64,000 nucleotides of DNA from Gibbula magus (taxonomy: Eukaryota; Mollusca; Gastropoda; Trochida; Trochidae). The notes under the pieces are model-generated. The model searched no databases, was not told where the DNA came from, and saw only the letters and a list, made by a program, of their open reading frames with translations. This document shows, in pieces, positions 55,270 through 64,000 of this stretch (positions within the stretch are counted from its first letter, which is position 1; the number at the start of each line of letters is the position of its first letter). The stretch lies in contig OW388300.1 of NCBI GenBank assembly GCA_936450465.1, positions 43,060,358-43,124,357 of the forward strand. Direction: 5' to 3'. Made by a program: the position numbers and the translations under genes.

Positions 55270-55672
55270 AGGTATAATAATAATAATAACAGTCCATTTT
55301 ATATAGCGCATATATCCATGTGCATTGCATGCTCAAAGCCCTGGTCAACAAGTACAGAACACTCCCTGAGGAGAATACAACCGGTCGCCTGTCAGGTGCT
55401 CATGCAAGGTTCAAATTCAGACTATCATCGTATCATACCAGGTACCAATTTACTGCTGGGTGGACAGAGGCACACTTGAAACTAAGTCAATTACCCAGGA
55501 TGACACCACAAGTCATGTCTCAGTGTGGGGCAGGGAATGACCCTTCAAACTCTCAGTTTATCCAGCAATATAGCGGGTAACCCACCCATGCAGCGAGCCA
55601 CGTCCATTGTTGCTGAACTTCACTCATAGCGGTTGACTGAGCTATGCACAGGACCACGTGCCCCCACATGGT
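55270..55672 (-). mobile_element. SINE-like repeat, family C (reverse copy)
   Basis: Starts with an (ATA)n tail and 'ttttatatagcgcatatatc', ends 'gctatgcacaggaccacgtg'. The right 150 bp are the reverse complement of 33600-33750. Confidence 0.82.
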
Positions 55673-55881
55673 TGAAGAAGAATGGCACTAAGGTTAACCT
55701 TAGTGTAAAGGTTGTTTTGTGCAACAACCTCAGTTTCTTATGTCAGATAAAAACAAAGTAAGCTGTATCACATAAGAAATAGCAAGTCTAGAAATATGAA
55801 GAGATCAGAGAGGCTCATTTTCACTTAATTTCATTCTTTTCAATTTTGACTTATCTGGCTGAAATTATATTTTCATTTCAG

Positions 55882-56052
55882 AGACAAAATATTGGCATGC
55901 CTATCATTAGTCAGTATAGGTGTCGTGATGACCAACAAATAATACTTTCTGCACTATATGATCTTAAAAACTTTGAGTTCAGGTCATTAGTCTGCAGTTC
56001 ATTACAAAAGAGATCTTGTCTACACATGCAGAATGTCTTTGTTCCATCCTAA
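55882..56052 (+). CDS. Weak candidate host exon (terminal?)
   Basis: A good acceptor 'ttatattttcatttcag' precedes a frame open to a stop at 56050-56052 (starts RQNIGMPIISQYRCRDDQQI). No donor is needed if it is terminal, but no poly(A) signal is nearby. No family recognised. May be chance. Confidence 0.18.
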   Translation, partial: RQNIGMPIISQYRCRDDQQIILSALYDLKNFEFRSLVCSSLQKRSCLHMQNVFVPS

Positions 56053-56303
56053 AGCACAAAATGAAAGTTAATGTGCCCTTTTGAATTGTTGAGTATGCTT
56101 ATTATAACAGAGATTAATTTCTGATTGAGAGGACAAGTTTTTCTATAAACAGTATTTTAGTTCAATGAGGCTTTTTTTCATAACATGATAATTGCTTGAT
56201 GAATTTATGTTTAGCAACCACAGTAATACCTAACATTTTTTGATAATGTAGCTATCGAACAAATTGAAGGTAGAATTTCATCCACTTCTGACAAAACTGA
56301 CAA

Positions 56304-56548
56304 TTAAAGGGACACTGCGTCAAGGATAAAAATGAGGTCACTTTTATCTGCTTATGCTGGTTAACTTGACTGGTAACGAGTTACGCTTCGCTTCACTGTC
56401 TACATGCAGTAGTTTTATTACTAATTACTTCAATTGTCTGAAATTGGGGGTTTGTGACTCATTACATGAAACGTTAATCAGCACAGGTAGACCAGCATAA
56501 GCAGATAAAAGTGATCTCATATTTATCCTAGACGCAGTGTCCCTTTAA
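56304..56548. mobile_element. TTAA-MITE family 1, copy 2
   Basis: TTAA-'agggacactgcgtcaaggat' and 'atcctagacgcagtgtccct'-TTAA; body 'cttttatctgcttatgctgg' and 'acttcaattgtctgaaat' identical to 16913-17113. Confidence 0.9.
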
Positions 56549-56564
56549 CAAGCAGAAGTAAATG

Positions 56565-58420
56565 ACCTTTTAAAGCCACTACCTCTGACCACGGGACGAT
56601 TAGAAGCAGTACACTTCCCAGTCTTAGACTAGCAGAGCTATAATTTGAGCTCCATACAGCATACAGTGGCTTTCATTGACTGCATAACAGCGGCAGTTCA
56701 GTGAGTTTTACATGCAGGGTATTTCAAATAGTAAATGCCTTTTAAACACCAGTACCATACTGCATGGGATGACCAGAAGTAGTTAAAATAACCATGTTTA
56801 TCTCATCTCGTTAGATAGTTAAGTGGGGAGATGGTGTGTACATAGAGATTTTAATAGGAATGTTGATTTCTTTTCTTGGGTGACAACGTAATCATTATTT
56901 TTGGCACAACTCATTAGCAAAAGAACCTCATTGGAGAATCCTCCTGATTGACAAAAATTTGGCAGAGTAACTTTGACAAATAAAGGTAGACATTTATGTA
57001 GCATTTATGTACTGCAGTATAACCAATAACCAAAACAAGATGTTTATGTATTTATAAGAGGCCGTGGAATTTGTTTTTTGTCAACATTTTCTAACTTTCA
57101 TATTTTTGTAACCATCTCAGTTCCAAAAAGATATACCTTAATTACCATTTATATGTTTGACATAATACTTTCAAATAAATACAGGTATTCAACAGTAAAG
57201 CTGTAGAATTGCTGAGAAATTAAACTGGATGTATGTCTAATGCAATTATTTCACAAAGACACTTAAAAGGAGGGTTCTACCTGGGTATTTTTTGTGGAAA
57301 CGAAATTCGATATTCCTGTGTACACATACATGAAATACATGATTAAAACAGTCAAATTGAAAGATAGTAATGAAGGTAATATTTTGATGACATTATATTT
57401 CACAACTTGAAAAACACAAGCGCACATTTGTTGAGAAATAAAACAATGAGAACTGAAGCCATTCATCGGCGCTGTGAGTGGGGAAAACTTTGCTACAGTA
57501 TAACAGCAAATTGTTTAATAGTTTTATGACATGGTATGTGTATCTGTATGAATATTCTATCAGTGTGTGTCTTTAGTGATTAAAAAGTTGTAAAATTAGG
57601 TACAATATAACATGTTTTCATTCACTCAATGCAAAACAATCCAATATGGCGACAGAACCATGCCTTTAAGGCAGTACACTTGCCAAGCTTAGACTACAAA
57701 GCTACAGATCAAGCTCCAAACAGCATACAGTGGCTCCCATTGACTGCACCACAGCGGCAGTCCAGTGATGGTACAAAAACGCCTATTTCAAACAGTAAAT
57801 GACTTTTTAACGCCAGTATCTCTGACCATGGGATGATTAGCAGACGTGCCGAGCTTAGACTAACAGAGCTATGATTTGCAAACAGCGTACAGTGGCTCTC
57901 TGAGTGAGTGACAGTTCAATGAGTATTTCTTGAACAGCTATTTCAAACAGTAAATGCTTTTTAACGCCAGTACCCTTGACCATGGGACGATTAGCAGACA
58001 TGCCAAGCTTAGACTAACAGAGCTATGATTTGCAAACAGCATACAGTGGCTCTCTGAGTGACAGTTCAATGAGTATTTCTAGAACAGCTATTTCAAACAG
58101 TAAATGCTTTTTAACGCCAGTCCCTCTGACCATGGGACGATTGGAGGCTGTACACTTGCCAAGCTTAGACTAACGAGCTCCTAGACAGTGTACAGTAGCT
58201 AGCAGGAACAGATCAAGCTTCAAACAGCATAAGTAATTAACTATTATTGACTGCTACATGGTGGCAGTTCAGTGAGTGTTACAAGAACAACTTTTTCAAA
58301 CAGTAAATGCCTTTTTACACCAGTACCTCTGACCATGGGACGATCAGGAGCAGTAAGGGAGTACACTTGCCAAGTTTAGACTCCTAGTGAGTGTATGGTA
58401 GCTCTGGTTGACTACAGTAG
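56565..58420. repeat. ~140-180-bp tandem array, split by a MITE
   Basis: Unit landmarks: 'acctctgaccatgggacgat', 'tacacttgccaagcttagac', 'acagcatacagtggct', 'gcggcagttcagtgagt' and 'atttcaaacagtaaatgcc'. One unit at 56565-56780, then the MITE at 57263-57669, then about five units at 57670-58420. Confidence 0.88.
57263..57669. mobile_element. TTAA-MITE family 4, full-length-like copy
   Basis: TTAA-'aaggagggttctacctgggt' and 'caatatggcgacagaaccatgcct'-TTAA (407 bp). Reverse orientation relative to 21043-21188. Confidence 0.85.
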
Positions 58421-58599
58421 CTATACAGTATAGAGGCGGTACTGAGAGTGGTCCGTGAACAGCTGGCTGGCAGCGAGTGGGACGAAGAGTGATTGGATCT
58501 ATAACTAATCAATGTTCTCCAACAAAACACTGTCATTTCACATGAGTGCTGTTAGTTAGTGCAGGCCTAACCAACCTGTCCTCAAGACTGCCGTGTCAG

Positions 58600-59465
58600 C
58601 AGGATTACCATGGAATGTAGATCTTACAGGTAACACAACTTATATAACACTTTGACTGTGTTACTGTTCCATGCTTTTTAGTATTGATAAGTTGGGGCTG
58701 ATCAGGCCAAATCATCTGGTTCTCGAAGACACGGAATCTGCAGTAAGCTAGATTCATATGGAGTGTAGATTTCATAGGTAACACAACTTTACTTATGCAG
58801 GTAACACTTTAATCATGCTGCTATTACCTGTTTTTTAGTATTGGATACGTTTCACTGATTGGGCCAATTCATCTTGTCCTCAAGGACAAGGAAGCTGCAT
58901 TGAGCTAGATTCATATGGAGTGTAGATTTCACAACTTTACTTATCAGGCAAAATCATCTTGTTCTTAAAGACACAGTCAGTGAGCTCGATTGTGAGTGTA
59001 GATTTCACAGGTAACACAACTTTACTTATGCAGGTATGAGCTTTTAAATGTGCTGCTGTTACAAGCTTTTTTGTATTGGATAAGTTGGGACTGATCAGGC
59101 CAAATCATGTTTCCCTCGAAGACACAGACGTACAGTGAGCTAATATATATGGAGTATAGATTTCACAGGTAACACAACTTTGATTTGGCAGGTATAACTG
59201 TACTAGCGTTACATGATTTTAGTATTGGATACTGGAGCAGTTCAGACAGATTAGGTCAGATCATCTTCTCCTCAAAGACGTGGAAGAATTAATGAGCTAA
59301 AGCTGAGTAAACTTTGGTGGTGACTTGGTTAGATGCTGTACATGTTACTTAACCTCAGCATTAGAATGTAGGCCAAAACCTGTCCTCAAGGACATGGGAA
59401 CTGTAGATTATAGCAGTGTAGATTGATTATCCAGCAATGTGGATTCACAGGTAATGTTATTGTAA
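58600..59465. repeat. Second tandem array, ~140-150-bp units
   Basis: 'gtgtagatttcacaggtaac', 'acaactttacttatgcaggt', 'tttttagtattggataagtt' and 'gatcaggccaaatcatc' recur five to six times (about 58615, 58760, 58915, 58990, 59150, 59440) with progressive divergence. Confidence 0.88.
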
Positions 59466-61849
59466 AATTAATTAGACACTGTTAACACTGAATCAGTGGC
59501 GTATCCAGACATTTTGAAGGGGGGGGGGGGGGGGGGGTACCTCACTGTAAAGGGGGTTCCACCCCTCCCACCACTGCCAAATAGTGGCGCCTGTGGTACC
59601 TCAGACTAAAAGCCGGGGTCCCAGAACTGTATTTATCACAGGAAGCTATCTTTGCCTTTAGCACCAACACAGGTGTAACACCATTTCAGTGTTTTAAGTT
59701 TTTCAATCCTGTAAAGGTGTTGGCTTCTACAGCTTTCATAACTGACTCTGCCTGATGTTAGCAGTGCCGGCTACACTGACAAGAATTGTATATCATAGGT
59801 AGTAAAGCTTAAAGTAGTTTAAAGCCCCAGTATACATGCATTGTGGGCTGGACTGTACATTTCCTTGTTATAAAACTGACTTTCACTAAAGTTCACATGA
59901 CTAATGTTTTACAATTTTTGCCAAGTTTGAGAGGGAAGGTTTGCTCCACGTGTTTGAATTTGCTGTTGGATGCTGATTAGACTAACTCGGTTTGTTACAG
60001 CAGGAGCTGTTGAAGGGGCCTCGTTTTGTACACTGTCCTCAGGAGGAAGTAATAGAACTGTTAGACTGTTTTGGGTTGTGTTTTTAAACAGTTGAAACTG
60101 GAGAATGTTGGCGCTGGTCACAGGTGTGTAGGATATATACTTGTGTGGGAGGTGAGATGAATCAGTGTATGGAAGAGATGAATGGATGTGTGTTCACCTG
60201 CCCTAAAGACAGTAAGTTACAACTTTGTAAACTTACATGATAATTTAAATTGCTATATATTCAGTAGATACTACAAGAATAATCAACAAGTTGCGAGGGA
60301 TCAGTGTCCTGAGTTAATCCCAAGTAATGAACTCTGAGTTTTTGGCTACGAGTTTGACATTATATTTTACAAGTGACAGATAATTTGTAATTCCAAGCAC
60401 TGAGTTGATTATAATTATTCTTATCAAAGATCATTTTAATGCGTAAAAATAAAAAAACCAAGACGTGATTTCATGATATTGTAAAATACAAATTGTGCTC
60501 AAACGTCATTTATGAACTCTCTTTAAGTCAATTCATGTCTAATTTTATTTTTGTTAATGAAATGCTCATAAAGTTCAATGTAGTCATTAAAGGATATCAC
60601 TGCCCTTATAATGTCAATATTTCCTTGATTGGAAATCTTCACGGCATTCTTAATTAATTCATTCACATTTAAAAATTGTACAATTATCAAAGGGCTGTCT
60701 CCTTTGTAAGTATATCTTGGGTATGATTACAGACAGGAGACTGTACCTAATGACAAACTTTGTCATACGTTCAGCTTAAAACTACCATATCGTGTGTGCT
60801 ATTTACTGTATACAGCGTTGTAACGAGATTCCATGAAGGTGAAAGGAGTGTTGACATTCATAGATGAATGTTTAATATCTGTTAACTGTTTCATCCCTGA
60901 TATACATGGCATTTAGTGAGATTGGGTATACTTGACTGGTATATTATCGTCATATATTTAAGTAAAATTTTATATATATATGCCTGGTAAACAGCAAATT
61001 TGAATTCATCTTGTTCACAACTACTCCAAGCCAGCACTGAATGTTCCAACACCTTACCCACTTGGCCATCAAGACCTCAGCTGATGTGAGTTCAAATCTT
61101 GCAAGGGACTCAACCTAAAAATGTATAAGAATTTGTACTGTTGCAGATCCCAAATATATTATTCCATCTCTGTCTTGATACAGGGATTTTCTCCCTTAAT
61201 TTTATCGATAGATAAATTTTAAGAGGGCCACAATCTGTGTGACTACTTATAAACATTACTAGTACACCCCTCTCAGCGCGATCACACCGATGTGTCAGTT
61301 AGATGTGAACACTGAATGACTTCCTGTCAGACTAATTCTAACGAGTCGCTGACCTGGTAATTTGCAGGAAACATGGCACATTCTCCTAGCGGCACATCAA
61401 TACACTGATTGTATTCTACCGGTGGACAATAGAACATACGAGGATCGGATTAGGACAACGTTTGTCAGTAATCATTGTCCAAGTGCTGTAATGGATTCCT
61501 GTTGAAGTTTTGTGACATTCTACAAAATTGGAAGATGTATACTGTATGAGGAAAATATTTTTACTTGTTATCAAATTAATTTATTGGAAACTCTGGCTTG
61601 TAAAGTAAACACTGTCAAACTGCTGTTATGGATTAGGAAAACGTTTGCCAGTAATCGTATACAGTATATTCATTTATATTTTCATTATGCACATGCTATT
61701 GTCATGATATTGATATTGATATTGTCATTATGCATACAAATGTTCTTTTGAAATGTTCATGTTATGTATACCATATTATCTTGTTTTCTATATGTTATTG
61801 TTATAAACTATGCCATATTGTATTTTTATTCTAATATACATTTTAATGC
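59466..61849. other. 2.4 kb without recognisable gene
   Basis: Includes a G run (about 59519-59537) in 'gtggcgtatccagacatttt'-type repeat context. Otherwise no supported feature. Confidence 0.5.
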
Positions 61850-62125
61850 CTGATATCCAGAGCAAGCACTGCTCACTGGCGGTACTGAAGGAATTGTATG
61901 TTCGGTGCCGCTACTAAGCGCTCGATCCACACGACCATATAGGTCCGTACTTCCCTTGTCCAGTTACCCATTTATACAGCTGGGTTGAGTGAGTGCAATG
62001 TGGCTGAAGTGTTTTGCCAAGGAGCATAACACAGTATGAGACCCAGTTCAAAACTTTCACTGGGATTCGAACACAGACCTTTGGCGCGAAAGGACAGCAT
62101 GTTAACCACTAAACCACTGTGCATA
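61850..62125 (-). mobile_element. tRNA-derived SINE, family D
   Basis: On the minus strand: A box 'agtggtttagtggttaacat', B box 'gtgttcgaatcccagtg', then 'ctccttggcaaaacacttca', 'tgggtaactggacaaggga' and a tail near 'tatcaggc'. A good tRNA-like head with a conserved central block common to invertebrate SINEs. Confidence 0.83.
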
Positions 62126-62552
62126 TTTCTATATTTCTATATGCAAGTTGATAGATTTTTCAAGGTGTAAGCATCAGTGAACTTGCTTCAGTTAATCTGT
62201 CCTTCAGACCCTAGAGCAAAATATTCAATTGAGGACCAACCAAGTCTAGAAAAATTACAGCAAGTCTAGATTCCTTAGCTCATCTGCTTGTGATTAGAAC
62301 TCTGCCGATTTGGTTAGTCTCGGAAATCAAGGCATCTTTAGGGCTCCATTTTGTATAACTATTTGAATTGTTTGTAAAATAATTCTATGATGAAGAAAAA
62401 ACTTATTTCTGGGACTAAATGTTAGTCTATCACTTGAGTGTGGACTACCAATAATCAATATGTGTACAGAGAGGCGGTGATATTGTACAATTTGCACATT
62501 ACTTCTCCTCTAATTATGACAAATGGAATATTTGCTCTTTCTTGATACACAG
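62126..62552. other. No gene seen
   Basis: AT-rich, ends at a candidate acceptor. Confidence 0.5.
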
Positions 62553-62749
62553 TGTGCTGTGTTAGACCTCTGCTCGTGTGCTGTGTTTGACATTTTGGAT
62601 CTCTCTCATAGGACTTTGTTCGCCAGTCTTGATTTGCCGAGTCCCGTTGATCCGCTGGAGTTACAGACTCTGATTCAGCTTGTTGGATTTGTTTACACGA
62701 AGGATAACTTCAGCCAGTTCTATAACCTTCGGCGTTTATGCCATTGCTT
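62553..62749 (+). CDS. Candidate host exon (197 nt)
   Basis: An acceptor 'ctctttcttgatacacag' and donor 'gtgagt' (62750-62755) bracket a segment markedly more GC-rich than its surroundings. One frame is open across it, containing DLPSPVDPLELQTLIQLVGF and YTKDNFSQFYNLRRLCHC. The peptide looks helical but matches nothing I know. Could also be an untranslated or relic exon. Confidence 0.3.
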
Positions 62750-63710
62750 GTGAGTTATCAAGCTTGCTTGGAGAGGGTTTATCTCATGAATTTAATAGTT
62801 ATCTTTGTGAGGATTCAGTACAAATTCTGAAGCCTTTTCTCTATGATTGATTTGGTAAGGGAGCTCCGTCTGAACCGGCTGCATTGACGAACCTTGATTC
62901 TCGAGACCTGCCCTTGTTATAGAGGTTGGAGTCAACTTCGTTAGTCTCTTAATTAATGCTTCTGTAAAGTAAGGTGATTTGTATGTACTTTGTTAATTAG
63001 TGATCTTTGTATTTGAGGGCTAATAACAACTTCTTAAAGAGAAAGTCCTCATTAATTTCTTTTTGTGCATCAAATGAGAAAAATGTCGTTAACATATATA
63101 GATAGAATATACACAAAATAACAAATAAAGGGTTATGTACTTTATGTATTATTTATTATGTACTTTGTTAATTAGTTTTCCTTGTATTTGACGACTCAGA
63201 ACAATTCCTTAAACCATTTACTTGCTGAATTCCATAACTTTATTTGGCGTTTGTACCTTCGATCTTCTATCTCAGCAACAAACTCTTTGATGTTCCTTCG
63301 TTTTGATAGTGTTCCTTAGTAATAAATTAATGCTGATGTTTCTTGATGCTGCTGTTAAAGGGTTAACCATATGAACTATTTCATTATCATAACTTCTTAC
63401 TGACTTCTTCAACATTGATTTGAGTGCCTTCCAATTTTCATCTAATATATCAATCATCTATAATTATATATATCAATTTGTTTAATCTAGGTAACTATGG
63501 TTATGATATACTGCTGTAGCAAGGAATGGATTTGACAAGTAATTTTACTTCTTTCTATGAATCATAAGAATCTTTATTTGATCAAAATTATCATTTATAT
63601 TTGTATGATTATGGTTCACAGTCGAATCATTCATTTCCTGCATTCGTTGTCAAGTTTAATTCTCATTCATCGTTTTTCTCTAATAATGATTTGTTTTTGT
63701 CCACAGTTGA
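62750..63710. other. No gene seen
   Basis: AT-rich; near 63120-63180 the words 'atgtactttgttaattag' repeat those at 62982, a short direct duplication. Confidence 0.5.
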
Positions 63711-63714
63711 AGTC

Positions 63715-63900
63715 GACAAATGAACGACTGTGATTGGCGGCTTGACAACTCTCATCGCGTTGATCCCTCCTAACGTGTTATTGGTTGACAAGGCTGCCCT
63801 CTACCCACAATGCAACTGGCACCACTGCAGGATCTCTCTGCTCTAATGGACGGTGACCTTTCCAATACTCGGATTATGTTCGCTACTTTCAGTTAGAGAT
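63715..63900 (+). promoter_or_regulatory. Possible promoter or first-exon region
   Basis: GC content rises and two inverted CCAAT boxes (ATTGG at about 63735 and 63780) occur in 'gtgattggcggcttgac' and 'tattggttgacaagg'. No reading frame is convincing before the window ends. Speculative. Confidence 0.25.
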
Positions 63901-64000
63901 CGGCTATCATAGCTTTCTCAGCGGACAAGGAAATCGCAAAGTGATTTAGGCATGACTGTGCTCAGAAATGATCAGGGATGTTTGATTTTTCATCTGAGCA

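Noticed and set aside
61020..61110. Possible further SINE head ('gagttcaaatcttgcaag')
   Set aside because: Only a weak B-box-like word; no A box and no shared body.

Overview
This window is eukaryotic, AT-rich, non-coding-dominated genomic DNA, almost certainly from an invertebrate animal. I favour a mollusc (bivalve or gastropod) because of its mix of tRNA-headed SINEs, TTAA-flanked MITEs and DIRS-type retroelements. In particular, one SINE family has the 3' segment 'ataagtgaaatattcttgaaag..ggcgttaaacccc', which I associate with molluscan genomes. The species assignment is inference. No operons, bacterial genes, rRNA, CRISPR or confident host gene are visible.

Layout: 1-420 is the end of a 53-bp minisatellite. 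880-3280 holds a SINE, tRNA-like repeats and one candidate host exon. 3510-7504 is DIRS copy A, nested in an older MITE. 7.8-16.5 kb is mostly featureless with scattered SINEs. 16.9-21.2 kb has MITEs, a ~104-bp tandem array, a candidate exon and two long fold-back hairpins. 21720-31075 holds two piggyBac-type elements in opposite orientation: a 1.48-kb deletion derivative (E1) and a 6.16-kb element (E2) with an intact 677-aa transposase. 31-39 kb holds MITEs, SINEs and a 25-bp tandem array. 39108-40019 is a small TIR element with a 4-bp target duplication and an 81-aa CXC-type cysteine-rich ORF. 41195-48602 is a ~170-bp tandem-repeat element split by DIRS copy B (41743-47695). 48.6-64 kb has MITEs, SINEs, minisatellites, a long (ATTTT)n tract, weak exon candidates and a possible CCAAT-box promoter at the right edge.

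How the parts relate: the real coding capacity belongs to mobile elements. The DIRS copies have complementary lesions. Copy A has lost most of gag and reverse transcriptase but keeps RNase H, the methylase-like domain and a tyrosine recombinase with all catalytic residues, plus the internal complementary region. Copy B keeps gag, RT, RNase H and the methylase-like domain, but its recombinase is frameshifted and truncated before the catalytic tyrosine. Both appear to share a phase-0 intron near the gag start. The piggyBac pair is an apparently autonomous copy next to a non-autonomous derivative of the same family. At least four further TTAA-flanked MITE families sit around them. If host exons are real (2133-2182, 18090-18161, 55882-56052, 62553-62749, all +), the window would lie in long transposon-filled introns.
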